From the NCBI GenBank assembly GCA_023159155.1, contig JAJNNX010000002.1, positions 124,001 through 188,000 on the forward strand: a DNA stretch of 64,000 bases, given 5' to 3'. The position numbers and the translations under genes were made by a program. The first letter of the stretch is position 1, and every line of letters starts with the position of its first letter. Of the stretch, positions 11,253-22,429 are shown piece by piece. The stretch comes from Ustulina deusta (lineage: Eukaryota > Ascomycota > Sordariomycetes > Xylariales > Xylariaceae). Under the pieces are notes generated by a model. That model had not been told where the DNA came from and did no database searches. It was given only the letters and a program-made list of their open reading frames with translations.

Positions 11253-11624
11253 TTACAATCTAATGTCTTTGATGCTAGGCGCAGAGTAAATCTCAAGCTG
11301 ACGTCGTCCCTTGCGCAGAAGGAACTCGATGGCTGCGAAGTCTCTTTTATCAAACTTGATGTTTTTCTCGAATTCGGTTCTAGGGAGTTTGTCAGTATCC
11401 ATGCAATGTCCAGTCCACATGATACAATACAATATCTATCTACCTTGCGAAGGATTCAAAGTGAGGACGTGTCGTCTGTTTGTTTCTAGGTCAGCGTCGG
11501 TTATGCCTGCAAGTCTTGTAACATAATAACAGCTTGAAGGACGGACCTTCGGTTTCTTGCGGCTTTCTCGGAGGCAGCTCCTGTATAGGGAGAGCACCTC
11601 TTTCTGAAGGCCGGACAAACGCAT
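11253..11624 (-). CDS. LYR-motif succinate dehydrogenase assembly factor 1-like protein
   Basis: A small three-exon gene: 11624-11547, 11475-11444 (32 nt) and 11379-11253, encoding 78 residues. The introns are 71 and 64 bp with GTCCGT and GTAGAT donors; the first carries a CTGAC branch site. The N-terminus LQKEVLSLYRSCLRESRKKP is a classic LYR motif. The middle RPHFESFARTEFEKN and the C-terminal IEFLLRKGRRQLEIY match the layout of SDHAF1/Sdh6, a mitochondrial matrix protein that helps insert Fe-S clusters into the SDH iron-sulfur subunit. This role is inferred from family resemblance; other LYR proteins (LYRM family) are the alternative. The frame is continuous across both junctions (237 nt) and ends at TAA, so the model is well supported although each exon is tiny. 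Confidence 0.85.
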
Positions 11625-13189
11625 TGTAGTGTGTACTACAATTCGCTCTTTTTAAAAAACGGCGTGATTGGTCAATGATGCCTCCGAGATTGGATGTTAC
11701 ACGTAAGTAAGGTAGCATGACAGATCTTAATGAGGGAGGGAGAAAATCTGATGATGCAATGCTCGGGCTGTCAGGTTTCTAGGTTTTACCACTTTCGGTA
11801 GTGCACGCCAAATTGGGCGTAGCGCCATCACCGCTTTTGCTCAGGCTTGGCTAACCCCAGCTACATTTATGTGGAATTTGTGCAGAGAGAACCAGTCCTC
11901 GAAACGGTTGGGTCTATCTAGACAGTAGGCACCTATTAGTCAAATGTTCCCAAATTTCGGGACAGATGCAGATAGGTAGCGGTGCTGCAGATGTTGCCGC
12001 TCCTAGATAGATACAGTGCAGGTATTTGACGAACGGGACGGTCCATAATTGGTTACCAACAAGAGGTAGCCAATGACAGAGCGTCTATTTTTGAGAGATA
12101 CTCTTCCTGGAATTTAAATGCTATTTATTGCACGCTTGATACAAAACATAGCCTAAGGGCACTTGACACCTACTGTATATCGTAGTCGATGATCCTGTTT
12201 TCAATATCCTTAGAACAGAAGTCGGCAAATAAAAGAGCGGCAATTGAACCCGAGTGCCTTTCTGATTCTACTGTCGCTAGCCCTTGGCAATCTGTATATC
12301 CTGCCAGGAAAATTAGAGCCGGCCTTCAAAAGTTGTTTTAACAGAATCGAGTTCCGTTCCTCTCAGGTAAACCTCGCAGCACTATCCAGTAAGTATACCT
12401 GACACCGGATGGATTGTCTCTCTCCTTGATCTTGCATAGCATTCAATTCAGCGTGGCAGCCAGAGCCATCAAATCCCAACAGCTCCCGTCTCGAGACACT
12501 TGGAGTGACTAGTTCCGAATTATTGGCTTAGGACCCTTGAGCGTCTGCGTGGGATGAACCCGGGGGATCACCAGTGCCCAAGAAGCTCCGGTCCCATCAT
12601 CACTCTGGTATCTCTTATAATTGTTTGATATTCATCGACACATTCGAGAGATGAATTGAACGGGAGAGAGGTACACACTTGGTAATTGATATTGTGGCCC
12701 TCCTGGTCGTGTCTCTAAGTTCCGTCATGATTGCTATCACCGACAGCCCAGAAAATGGTTTGGAGGCTGTTAGTTCGGACAACACCCGCGAAGCTCCCTT
12801 GAGTTTCTCGCATTTCCCAAAAAGGAAATAAGCCTCAAATGGTACCTCACCTGTATGTATATACTTGGAGTTGGTGCCGCCACTGGGTCGCTGTCAGCCA
12901 GCTAATCCAAAGACGCCAGTTAAGGTCCTTATACCTTCATCTTCCCTACCATGTGTCCTATTAGTTTTCAAGTGACGTTTCATTAGGTACTAGATTAAGC
13001 AGCGTAGCACGGGGGGAGGCGCAGGAACAAATGAAAAGCAAAGCTAGTTGTCTGTCTATGACCCTCTGCATCGGCGAATTATGTACAAGAGAAGTACGGG
13101 AAAGGGCAAATCAGATGCAGTCCCGAAGAACTGCTCTAAGCCAAGTGTATATCGGTGCAGTCATCTCCTGAGATAGGGAGAAGACGGTC
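11625..13189. other. Intergenic, no supported gene
   Basis: About 1.56 kb with no coding frame above 60 codons that looks real. It contains the promoter side of the LYR-motif gene (11625 onward) and the 3' side of the small membrane-protein gene. No repeat or RNA gene could be supported by eye. Confidence 0.45.
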
Positions 13190-13378
13190 TCAATCCTTCC
13201 TCTCTACAGCACGCCCGAAGTAGGTCCGCAGGCCGGTGATGGCAACCCAGCCGGCGACAATGACGGTGATGGCGATCCGCAGCTCACGTGCCACGGCGAT
13301 GGCGGACGCGTCGAGCCGGATGAGATGCGTGTGTTGAATGGCGCCGGCATGCTCGGCGGCCAGGCTGAAAGATTCCAT
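13190..13378 (-). CDS. 62-residue single-helix membrane protein, unknown function
   Basis: A short intronless gene. I chose the ATG at 13378 (context CCCATGG) rather than an upstream in-frame codon because the downstream product looks compact and ordered. The protein begins MESFSLAAEHAGAIQHTHLI. It has one hydrophobic helix at about residues 34-52 (RIAITVIVAGWVAITGLR) and a short basic tail, RTYFGRAVERKD. That layout fits a small tail-proximal membrane protein of an organelle membrane. I do not recognise the family. The clean start context, the single helix and the charged ends argue for a real gene; its small size keeps confidence moderate. Confidence 0.55.
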   Translation of the reverse strand: MESFSLAAEHAGAIQHTHLIRLDASAIAVARELRIAITVIVAGWVAITGLRTYFGRAVERKD

Positions 13379-13903
13379 GGGACAGATGAAGTAGGCTAGG
13401 GTGGTTTGGGGTTTGTGTGGATTTGAGAGGGCTATCGCATGATTCAATATAATGGTTGTTTTGAGTAGGCTTATGAGACCAAGACGTTGGTGGCGATGTA
13501 GTATTGTCTATGTGATGTTGAGAGTAGGAGTGTGTACAGATATCTAATTAGTGGAGACCAATAAAGAGAAGAAAAAAAGCAAATGAGTTTCCTTGGCCCG
13601 AGCGGGAACAAGTTCCGATCGTCATCAACATTGACCTAAGAAATCATCTCAGTAAGGCGCATTTATCATCGAAGGACGGCTGAGAAACAACATTAGTAGG
13701 TACTTATGTATTGTCGTCATTAATATCACAACCTGATTGGCCGCACAATGTGCACTTCTTTATATATATATACCCTGACCCTGCCCGCCTTCGAAACGTG
13801 GACGCCAGCAAAATGCGGGTTTCATTACAAACGAGAACAAACCATTCCGGAAAAAAAAAAAAAAAACAAGCGCCGCGACTCTCGCAAGCCCTTAGCCCCC
13901 CTT
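13379..13903. other. Intergenic between small membrane protein and transporter
   Basis: This holds the promoter side of the small gene and the 3' flank of the transporter. The latter has a 17-A tract near 13850-13866 and a short TATATATATA run near 13763-13772. No gene is supported. Confidence 0.45.
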
Positions 13904-15699
13904 CTATGCCTTTTCTTGGACTTCGTGGCTTTCGCGCGCGACGTCCTTCTCGACCTGTTCGAGATCGAGATGCGCGACCTTGGCGTCGTCGCCATCGATG
14001 ACCTTGGCGAGCTCTTCGAGTGTCGGCCCTTTGGTCTCGACGTACATGAAGTAGACGAAGGTGAGCTCGAGCCCGATCCAGACGGTGTAGATGATGTACA
14101 GTTTCCAGGCGTGGTCGAGGCCGAACGCCTCGAAGGCGACCGGGTTGGCGTACTCGTTGAGCAGCAGCGCGATCTGGATCGAGATGTTGAGGATCATGAG
14201 GCCCTTGGCGCGCAGCTTGTACGGGAGGATCTCGATGGCGTAGCCCACCAGGAGACCCGACCACGCGATCGAGTAGAAGACTTGGAAGAACCAGATGAAG
14301 ACGATGAGGGCCTTGTCGGATCCCGGCGACCTGTGCTCGCCGTACAGCCCTGACGTCAATGTCCAGAAGATGAAGACAACGAACATGCCGCTAGTGGCCG
14401 TCAGGAACAGGGGTCGTCGGCCGAACCTGTCGATCAGTGTGGCCATCGTGACGGACACGAGGAGGGAGAGACTGGTGGAACCAGTTTGCAGCTGGAGGTA
14501 GTGTCAATAAGCGCCCCGGAGGTGAGATGGGACATTATGACTTACCCCGAACTTCTGGACCGAGCTCGTGATGCCTGCCTGCGAATAGAGCACGTTGGAA
14601 TAGTTAGAGATAATAGCATTGCCGGACCACTGCGAGAAAAGACCCAGGGAGAGCAGAACGATCAGCCTGTAGCGGTTGCCCTTAGTCTTGAAGAAGTCCA
14701 GGTACGAGCTGTTTGATTTTGCCTCCATCTCCATCTTGATCGTCTCCTTAATCTCGCGATATTCGAATTGCACCGTCGGGTCGTTGGCATTGCCGTTGCC
14801 GTGGTAGCGGGCCAGGATATCGAGCGCTTTCTCGTGCTTGTCTTTCGCCATGAGATATCGAGGAGACTCTGGAATCCACCAGATGAAGATGATCTGGATA
14901 ACGGAAGGGAGACCTTGTCCGAGGGCGGGAATACGCCATGACCAGCTGGAGTCGATGTAGTTGGTGCCCAGCGACAGAGCAGAGACGACTATTCGACCAT
15001 TAGAGCTGTCTTTCCCGAGTAATGTCTCTTCAAGATCACTTACCAATAGCCCCAGCGTTCCACAGGCAGTTGTACACGGCAGTGAGACGACCACGATGTT
15101 GAGGATGGGCAATTTCCGTAAGCAACATGGGAGAGGCGATCTGGGCCAGGCTGTTTCCGAAGCCCATCAATACACGACCGCCCATAAAGGCACCAATTGA
15201 GCTAGCTGTCGTCTGAACAACAGCTCCAGCAATCATGATCACGCAGCCGATTATGATGGGTATCTTGCGGCCCAAGTTGTCGCAAAAGATTGGCCTGTCG
15301 AAAGTCAGAAACTAGTTGTTCTATTGTTCAAGGACCTTGAGCTTACGCGAGAGGGATGGAGACCACGCTACCGATCTGATATAATGCGACAAGGAGACCT
15401 AGCTGGGAGCCCTCGGGGTGGCCAAAGTAGTCTTGCCATTGTGGGAAGACCTGCACGGCGTTCAAGAACGACCTGGGACGGGTTAGCTACTCTCTGAAGT
15501 GAACATCCAGAAAGAAGAATGGCGCGTACCCATCGTATCCAGTAGTAGCAGAGGCAATGCAGAGAACAAAGGCGTAGAAGTATAGCTTCCGTAGCCCGGG
15601 CTCCTTGTACCAGCTAACCTTCTCGAAAGCTGGGGCTTCATCCGCAGCATAAGCGGATGCCTCCTTTTTCGGAGCGGCACTCGCCAGAGCGAGAACCAT
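13904..15699 (-). CDS. MFS sugar transporter (lactose permease/hexose transporter type)
   Basis: A plasma-membrane sugar:proton symporter of the major facilitator superfamily. Five exons: 15699-15530, 15472-15347, 15294-15044, 14988-14546 and 14491-13904, giving 525 residues, the usual size. The introns are 52-57 bp. Family marks appear in order: the first helix TTGYDG; GRK and GRVLMGFGNS in the first half; the loop signature PESPRYL; DRFGRRP in the second half; and PYKLRAKG and ETKGPTLEEL near the C-terminus. About twelve hydrophobic segments are visible. The start is the first ATG of exon 1 (MVLALASAAPKKEAS); a GTG five codons upstream is not needed. The substrate cannot be read from sequence; LAC12-like fungal permeases take up lactose, glucosides or hexoses. 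Two CreA-type sites lie about 390-410 bp upstream. Confidence 0.9.
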
Positions 15700-18600
15700 G
15701 TTGACTTGTGGCACGGCTCTGATCTAGTGTAAGTGTCTGTATGAAGAAGGAAACCTAGAAGGATACGGACCGACAAGCCCTGGGTTTACGAATAGGAAAG
15801 AGAAGACTCTCGGTTTCCCACGTGACGGGAAATATAGTTCGGTGAGAGGAGAGGATGGCTCACGTAAGGATAAAGACGGGCCATTTGAGATGGGCTTAGT
15901 GGAAGATATATACAAAGGCATCCCCAGCGTAGAATCACGCGTCTTAGAGGCGGGCGACCGGACCGGAAGAGAATACATTGCTTCTCGCTCGCATGGCCCA
16001 CCCCCATGTGAATACTTGGGGCTCTTGAACGGGGTACGCCATCACGCACATGGGGTTTGGCATACCTACACTACCCCATCATACCCCATCCGGGGTCTAA
16101 CTTGGACCCCAGACCTGCAATTAGAGTATGATAGCAGGGGGAGGAGGCATTACTCTGCTCAGAGCATCTACACCAAGGGACTCCCCAAATTGTTGAATGG
16201 GTCCAGGTCCCAGGTCTCAACACACTAGACTAGACACTACTTACTAACACGGTCAATATTGGAGCAAGGGTAGATAGACACGCTTACTGATAATTGCGTC
16301 GCTTGCTGCTTGTAGTGTACGACTTCGGCATCGTTCCCGAAGTCCTCTCTAAACGACCTACGACATACGGGAGGTATGTGGCGCTGGGTTCTTTATTCTG
16401 CCCTTCTCCGGAGCAATTCTGGAGCTGTTACGCATGTCACGAAATCCCCCTTAGAGTTGATGGCGATAATAAGGTGCTAAAAACTATCCGTATATGAGCC
16501 CACGGTGGGATATAACTCGGGCCTTAATGTTTAATCTGCCGTTCAATTTGTGGCGACCCTGAGATTGATGGTCATCGTCTGTCTCGTGAGAAAACAACTT
16601 GTTAAACCACTTATTTGAGGGGTCTTGGGAAAGGGTATTCGACTGGGCTGCGGAGAAATACTTCTTAGTAACACCGATTGATGGAGCATTGCTTCTAGGC
16701 CGAGAGATGAACGCGGTCTTAACAGAGAAGGAGAGGAAATGTTACCGTCGCCATGTCTTCATTGGATGGTCGTCGTTCCATCACGACTCTTCTGCATTAT
16801 ACTATTCGAGGGTGGCATCCCGTGCCGTAGGTTAGCTTATCAACTTTGCTCCCGTAGGTGTTGTCTCGCCTTGCTGTTCTATTCGTTTCCTGGCGAGCTG
16901 GCACCACAGTAATAGATACGGCTTAGAATGGATCTTGTCAGCTGCTCTACACTAGCTGAATCCAAGAAATTGTATCCTTGTCCGAGTTTGCTGATAAGAT
17001 TGACTCCTCACACACCGTACAATGAACAGTAGGCTTCTGCCAGGAGCAGGGGTCATTCTACTTCCGTGCCAGAAACAGAGTGGCGTTGGTTCGTTGTCGA
17101 TTAATCTTCGTGCCTGGCTGGCACGGCCGGACAGGGTTGCACCGCAGTGTTGGAAATGGAAACCGTCTCTTGGCAAATTGTATCGGTTGGTGTTTGAATT
17201 ACCTACCTACACCACTGATCTAGATATTGGTCCATGTGTTGGAATCGGACGCTGACCATTCACGTCTTTCCATTGGCCTAGACATTACATAGAACTTTGT
17301 CAAACAGGGAATCCTGCTTCTGAATGGCTTGTATTCTTCCTTTGCTAGTCACATTGAACTATAAGATGCCAACATAATATAGCTTCGGCAGAGCGGTCTA
17401 TTTACAGTTGGTGAAAAGCGCCAACAGTGCCAATATTGGTAGACACACCGATATTGTCGACAACGATATCTGAGAAACGAGAGACGCTCTTGTTCTCGTT
17501 GCTAACGATTCTTAGAGGGAATGGCTATGTATCCATGACTGTCGTCTCTGACGGAGTTGCGTCCCGAACTGCCGTAATTTCGCCCAGCAGGACTCGGCTG
17601 GTGGCTTGGGCTTACACCGATCGCCTATTAGCTTGACTATCTATGATTCAATGAATAATCAAGTAGGCATCTCGAAGGTATCGTACGTGTGTCAACTCAC
17701 GAGGCCTCAAAACTTTCAACTGGTTCTCCACATTACAATATGTTGATCACTTGAAGTTGTTCAGGATTGAATTCTAGTAATATTATAGTCTAATGTACCC
17801 AATACTCCATCTTGTATCATACCATCCCTCCCAGGTATCTAGACTAACCTAGGTTAGTGCTCAACGGTCTGCGGGTTTCTCCGCTTCTCCCCCCAATGCT
17901 CTTAATGCCGAACTCGCATTAGCTACACACTACAAGCGATACCTTGGCTTCGGTAAAGAAACAGTAAGGACGGACTGCCTATAACGGGTGGCTGGTATAG
18001 TTCGTATTGGTAGTCTTCAAATGTCGTCGGGATCGTCCTAACCATCACGATCGTTGAAGAGTTCTTCGGTAGGGTTGTCTCGACTAAATTGCTCGAATTA
18101 CTCTTTGTCACGAACAAATCATGGGAACTTCTAGAAATGGTGTTCTGTATCCTCTGTGGCGTGGTTGACAGGTGTACTCTGTACCGATTCCCAACACTTG
18201 CATACACGCCCCTGTCGTTGTATTTAGCCTGAAAGCGGCAGAATAGCTAGTTCGCAGGGCTGATCGTCTTGGTAGGCTAGTTTAGTATGCAGCTCAAGCA
18301 CAACGAGGACCTAGGCCACGATACTTGCACGTTTCCCCTCATCTGCTACAGTAAAATCCGCCACAATGGGTGTTGGCCTGACCACGTTCGTACGATTACA
18401 GTCACATGCAATGCTAAAACCTAATACTACTTCTGTATAGAAGCAGCGTAATTTGCGGCATGGTAATGTACATACGACTATGTGACCAGTGCAGAGGTAC
18501 CTACATCAAGTCCCGTTGGCCTGACACCATGTTCAAATGTGTGTTTTCGCTCGAATTGCCTACTCCTGACACAACGATTACGTACTGTATCGGATGCCGT

Positions 18601-19070
18601 TCACCTTGGCAACCACACGTCACGCGTTAGCCGGTCTCCTCACGGCTCCGAAATGCGTGAACTACCTCTTTCGCTCTATCGATGGGAGGTGAGTTCACGG
18701 GACCCGGCACCAGCAAGATATGCGCATTCCACAAAACACCCTCGAAGACCAGGCCAAGCTTGTTGCGATGAATGATTCAATTGCTCCCCTCTAAGATTAA
18801 TTTACAGTCGACTGGAAAACGTCCGATTCCTTCTCCACGAAGCAATGGCCAAGACGCGGGGTTCCAATGCTCATAAAGAGGGAGAGGGGTAAGTGAATCT
18901 CTTCTGTTGAACGCCGCCCAATGCAATGCAGTCCATGGCCACAGTGGCCTTCTATCCATCCATCGTACAACATTTTGTCCACATTCCGGAGCTCTCGGCA
19001 GTCGATGGTATACACGGAGATGTCGGTCGGTGACAGAGTCGAGGCTTTTCTGGCTCGTCGATCCTCGGTC
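15700..19070. other. Gene-poor 3.4-kb gap
   Basis: This contains the transporter promoter on its left side and otherwise no gene I can support. Open frames are below ~130 codons, start without good context and show no domain. Base composition is ordinary, so it is not RIP-mutated like the block at 32-63 kb. Undetected multi-exon genes with tiny exons or non-coding RNA genes are possible. Confidence 0.45.
16090..16112. promoter_or_regulatory. Pair of CreA/Mig1-type sites upstream of the sugar transporter
   Basis: CCGGGG (16090-16095, plus) and CTGGGG (16107-16112, minus) both match the SYGGRG consensus of the carbon-catabolite repressor CreA and face each other. They lie ~390-410 bp upstream of the transporter start. 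Such short sites arise by chance, so binding is only suggested. Confidence 0.35.
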
Positions 19071-19411
19071 CTAGAGCTGGAAGCCAAAACCGGCCATGCA
19101 AGTCTTGTACTGGTCGATAATGGGCTTGCACTCGCTCGTGGGATCAGCCGACTTGGAGAACAGCATGCAGTCGTCTCGCAGCGCTTTTTCGTCTTTGCAC
19201 ACACAGCATGGCTGAAAGGCGAACGCGTTAATAATTGACTCGAAATAATCGTTGAGCTGTTGGGATCCAAACCTTGGGCTTAGAGGCTGTCGTGCTTGCG
19301 CCGCCAACCGGGGCAGCCGATTCCGCCTTGGGCGCAATTGAAGCTACATCTGTCAGCGTAGCAATGGATTATCGGATAGAGACCCTTACGCATGGAGATA
19401 GACGAAGACAT
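19071..19411 (-). CDS. COX17: Cytochrome c oxidase copper chaperone Cox17
   Basis: Cox17 carries Cu(I) in the mitochondrial intermembrane space to Sco1 and Cox11 for cytochrome c oxidase assembly. Exons are 19411-19390 (22 nt), 19349-19273 and 19211-19071, giving 79 residues, close to the family norm. The core PCCVCKDEKALRDDC holds the copper-binding C-C-x-C. Twin C-x9-C motifs follow (C-KDEKALRDD-C and C-KPIIDQYKT-C), which form the disulfides of the Mia40-imported fold. The end MAGFGFQL is typical. The N-terminal part (VASIAPKAESAAPVGG) is the usual variable, unstructured region. The intron 1 donor is GTAAGG and its acceptor CTGACAG; intron 2 lies directly before PCC. The gene is divergent from the tubulin cofactor A gene, with 476 bp between start codons. 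Confidence 0.95.
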
Positions 19412-19887
19412 GGCGACTTCAACAAGCAGGAAGCGGTTGTTGTTGAGAAACCTTGGAGCTATTTGTATCCTATGGCGCAATCTGGTGTTGAGAAAGTCAC
19501 ATCAAGTCGATTTGTAATGGGAGCTCCGATAAGAGAAACCTGATAACAACGCAACTGCAGGTGAGAGCACCTGGGAGTGCATCTCGTAAACTTCATAAAT
19601 CGGATTATCGCATGTGAAGCACAGTATCTTTTACAAGTACCCGCATTAGGTGCATATATACCCCGCCAACCCCACCAAAACATACTTCTACTTTAGGCAA
19701 ATGGATGTGAAGATGGAGTGTCGATGCCCCCAAGGTAGGTACAGGTACAGGGACCTCAGGTAGCTCTAGGCAACTCTATTCCACAACTCTATAAAAGGAG
19801 TAAGGATCAGATACATTTCCATCTGCATTACCCGTCGATGCACGAAATATCAGCAGCTCCACAGACCAGAACAGGACAGAAGACACA
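19412..19887. promoter_or_regulatory. Shared divergent promoter region COX17 / TBCA
   Basis: 476 bp between two divergent start codons. A TATATA stretch near 19653 and a TATAAAAG near 19790 (about 97 bp upstream of the TBCA start) are TATA-like. No other gene fits here. Confidence 0.5.
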
Positions 19888-20440
19888 ATGCCAGCCCCAT
19901 CACCTCTCTCCATCGCGACCCAATCGGTCCAGCGCCTCGTCAAGGAGGACAGCTACTACCGCAAGGAACTAGCCCAGCAGTCGGAGCGTGTGAAGAAGCT
20001 CGAGGCAGACCTGAAGACGTCGCCCGAATCCGCCGACGGAAATGCACCATTCATACTAAAACAAGAGGTTCGTGCCCCCCATCCATCCATCCATCCATCC
20101 ATACTCTCTCTCTGTTCGCTAGCCCCTCTACCGGTATATTGTAAATGTACTCTGCTCCCAGCAACGCATGCATTCATCCAGCCAGCCCTTCCCCTGGGCA
20201 GACAGACATTAGTCAATTGTGGTTGCAATCTCGCTAACGGGATCACGGCGGGACTAGCAAAAAGCCGTAGAAGAGACCCGTGCCGTGTTCGCGCCGCTGC
20301 GCGAGCGCATCGTGGAGGCCCTGCAGCGGCTGGAGGAGCAGATAGCGACGGCGGAGAGCGAGGGCGCGGCCGCCGACGAGATCACCAAGGCGAACGGGGC
20401 GTTGAGGCTGGGACGCGACCTCGAGCCTCCTGTCGCGTGA
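19888..20440 (+). CDS. Tubulin-specific chaperone A (tubulin cofactor A)
   Basis: Cofactor A is a small three-helix protein that binds released beta-tubulin during the folding cycle (yeast Rbl2). Exons 19888-20067 and 20258-20440 give 120 residues, the normal family size. The N-terminal helix (LSIATQSVQRLVKEDSYYRK) carries the conserved V-x-R-L-x-K-E-x-x-Y-Y pattern. The second helix holds a coiled-coil heptad run. Exon 2 supplies QKAVEETRAVFAPLRERI and LQRLEEQIA, the conserved C-terminal helix. The intron (190 bp) is long for this window, has donor GTTCGT and acceptor GACTAG, and contains a short ATCC microsatellite. The third-helix tail (LGRDLEPPVA) is short. The gene converges on THO7. Confidence 0.92.
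20081..20100. repeat. (ATCC)5 microsatellite in TBCA intron
   Basis: Five perfect ATCC units inside the 190-bp intron of the tubulin cofactor A gene, just after its donor site. Confidence 0.9.
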
Positions 20441-20882
20441 GGGACGCGAGTGCTTTTGCACGCGAAGAGGATAGTAATGCACGTAAATGAGAAAAGGCTC
20501 CATGACAATACGGGCAACAGTTTCACATAGATCGGACTGGGGTAGGTAGGCCCGCCTTTGTGTGTGGAGGGATCAAGCCCCTCGGACTGGATCTTGATGC
20601 TCGAACAAAGACAGCATGGCCATTATGGGTCTCCCGGTTTTGCTATGGCATAAGATACCTACTGGAAACGGTTGGAGCTGGCATGAGAGGCACCTAAGGA
20701 GGGGCACCCAAAGATGATGAATGATACCACACAAGACAATTAATTCGATTATACGAAACGGATTAGACAACCGCTCTCGAGGCCTCGGAACCGAACTCTA
20801 CTTGTAGCTCTGCACTAGAGCTACGGGGTATAATGTTTTATCATACATCCATTCAGAATAGCGCCTTCATTGTCTAAGAGCC
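20441..20882. other. Convergent 3' intergenic gap
   Basis: 442 bp between the stop codons of TBCA (plus) and THO7 (minus). No gene is seen; presumably both 3' ends lie here. Confidence 0.55.
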
Positions 20883-22016
20883 TCAGTTTGTGTCCATCTT
20901 ATCTTCGCCGCCGCGTGCTGGGGCATCAACTGTGATCTGTAGTGTGTTTTGTGACTCCTCAGCCATCGGCGTATCGCCATCCTGATGCTGTGTTGCCGAC
21001 TCATCCATCTCCACGTCGTCGCTGTTCTCCTGTCCTTTGTCCTCGGGCTGCTGACTTCCAGCCGTCACACTAGGAGCTAGGCTCCCAGATCTCGAGAAAG
21101 TCCCACTGACATCCGGCCTAGGCTTTAAGCTTTCGCCCGCTACCGCTGCAGCACCGGGACTATCAGGTCTAGGCGTCCGCTCGTCTCTGCTACTACCCGG
21201 CCTAGGAGTCACGTTACCCGCCTCCCCCTTACTCGACAAGACGGCGCTGTGCTCCGGATGTGGTGTCGCATTCCCGCTGGCGATGCCCTTGCCGGGTGTG
21301 GGTGCCGCCTCGCCATCCTCGGCATCGGAATCCATGCCCTCGCGTCTTTCCACCTCCTCCTTCTCGTCGCGAATCAGAGCACGCAACCTCCGTCCTTCGT
21401 CGACAAGCCGCTCAAATTGCGCCCTACGCTCACGCCATGTATCCCCGTATGCCTCGCTCTCGCGGCGCAGCTCCTCGCACTCCTCAGCGAGTTTCGCTAG
21501 GTTGACGTGTTGCTCTGCCCGCGTCCGCAGCATACGGTTGCTGGCGATCTTATCGGCGAGCTCGTCGAACTTCCGCCGCTGGGCGAGCGTCGCCCGCGCG
21601 TCGTCTAGACGCACGCGTAATTGTCCGTTCCCCTCTCGCACCGACTCCATAGTGTTGAGGATGCGCAGCCGCGCCGAGGCATAATGTTCGCGCTCCGCGG
21701 CGTTGGCAGTCGCGAGAAACTGCAGGCGCGCAATGGCGGAGTCGAAGGCAGCGAAGTCGAGCGTGATGTCTTCCTTCAGGGCTGCGATGTCGACGTTTGA
21801 CGGCGCGGGTGCAGAGGTGGCGTCTGCAGCATCATTGTGGCTGCTGTCGGGAGGCGGTGTCGCGAGTTTCTTGCTTGGGTTTGTGAAGGTGCCCGGAGCG
21901 ACGAGCCGTTTGGTCAGGCGTTTGAAGGGTCGCTCTTCGACTGCTAATAGCCGTGTCTTATGTAGCTCTGTTTCCTCGCGCTCATCGAGGAGACCCCAGT
22001 GTTGCGATGTTGCCAT
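20883..22016 (-). CDS. THO complex subunit 7 (Mft1-like)
   Basis: THO couples transcription elongation to mRNA packaging and export with TREX in the nucleus. This intronless gene encodes 377 residues. The N-terminus carries the Tho7 pattern: EERPFKRLTKRLV, then a long coiled coil at about residues 75-225 (FDSAIARLQFLATANAAERE; LRVRLDDARATLAQRRKFDELADKI; ECEELRRESEAYGDTWRERR). The last ~140 residues are low complexity, with repeated TPRPGS/TPRPDS motifs and an acidic end (DDVEMDE), longer than in animal Thoc7 but usual in filamentous fungi. The start ATG is followed by MATSQHWGLLDEREE, consistent with the family. It lies tail-to-tail with TBCA and in tandem with COG4. Confidence 0.88.
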   Translation of the reverse strand: MATSQHWGLLDEREETELHKTRLLAVEERPFKRLTKRLVAPGTFTNPSKKLATPPPDSSHNDAADATSAPAPSNVDIAALKEDITLDFAAFDSAIARLQFLATANAAEREHYASARLRILNTMESVREGNGQLRVRLDDARATLAQRRKFDELADKIASNRMLRTRAEQHVNLAKLAEECEELRRESEAYGDTWRERRAQFERLVDEGRRLRALIRDEKEEVERREGMDSDAEDGEAAPTPGKGIASGNATPHPEHSAVLSSKGEAGNVTPRPGSSRDERTPRPDSPGAAAVAGESLKPRPDVSGTFSRSGSLAPSVTAGSQQPEDKGQENSDDVEMDESATQHQDGDTPMAEESQNTLQITVDAPARGGEDKMDTN

Positions 22017-22429
22017 GACTGATACGGCTTGCGAGGATGGGTAGGAGAAGGATGTCGTGATGAGCTCACTGATAAATCATTCCCTCCAAGTAGGTAGCCT
22101 GTGGAAAGAAAGCTTGCGTCTACCCTGGTTCTGGGCATTCAAGGTTGCGCGGTGGATGAACTGTTTAAGTGAAAATATGGGATAGATGCATTCTCACCTG
22201 TTCCATTTCACGTATTCTTCTGCCGGGTAGCCGCATATACCCAGGTAAGGTACCTACCTAGGTACCTAGCTATCTTTGAGGGCTCATGGAAGCAGAGAAT
22301 GAAGACATTAATAGCTAGCCAAAAAAAAAAAAAAAAAAAAAAACCTGGTGTCGAATACTTTCTCGGTCATGAATTTGTGCCCAGATTTGTAGATCGATAA
22401 GATCATGCTATTTCTATATGCCGATGTCT
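22017..22429. other. Intergenic THO7-COG4 with A23 tract
   Basis: This holds the THO7 promoter, an AGGTA/TACCT palindromic cluster near 22240-22270 and a run of 23 A (22321-22343). The A run could be a slippage tract or the tail of an old retro-insertion. I see no target duplication around it. Confidence 0.5.

Noticed and set aside
13748..14353. 201-codon frame on the plus strand
   Set aside because: It is the antisense of the last transporter exon; its acidic composition mirrors GC-rich codons.
15842..16228. 128-codon plus-strand frame upstream of the transporter
   Set aside because: It overlaps the promoter region, has mixed low-complexity content and no domain.
16599..16835. 78-codon plus-strand frame that reads somewhat protein-like
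   Set aside because: It begins at TTG, has no upstream exon that I could join and no recognisable family.
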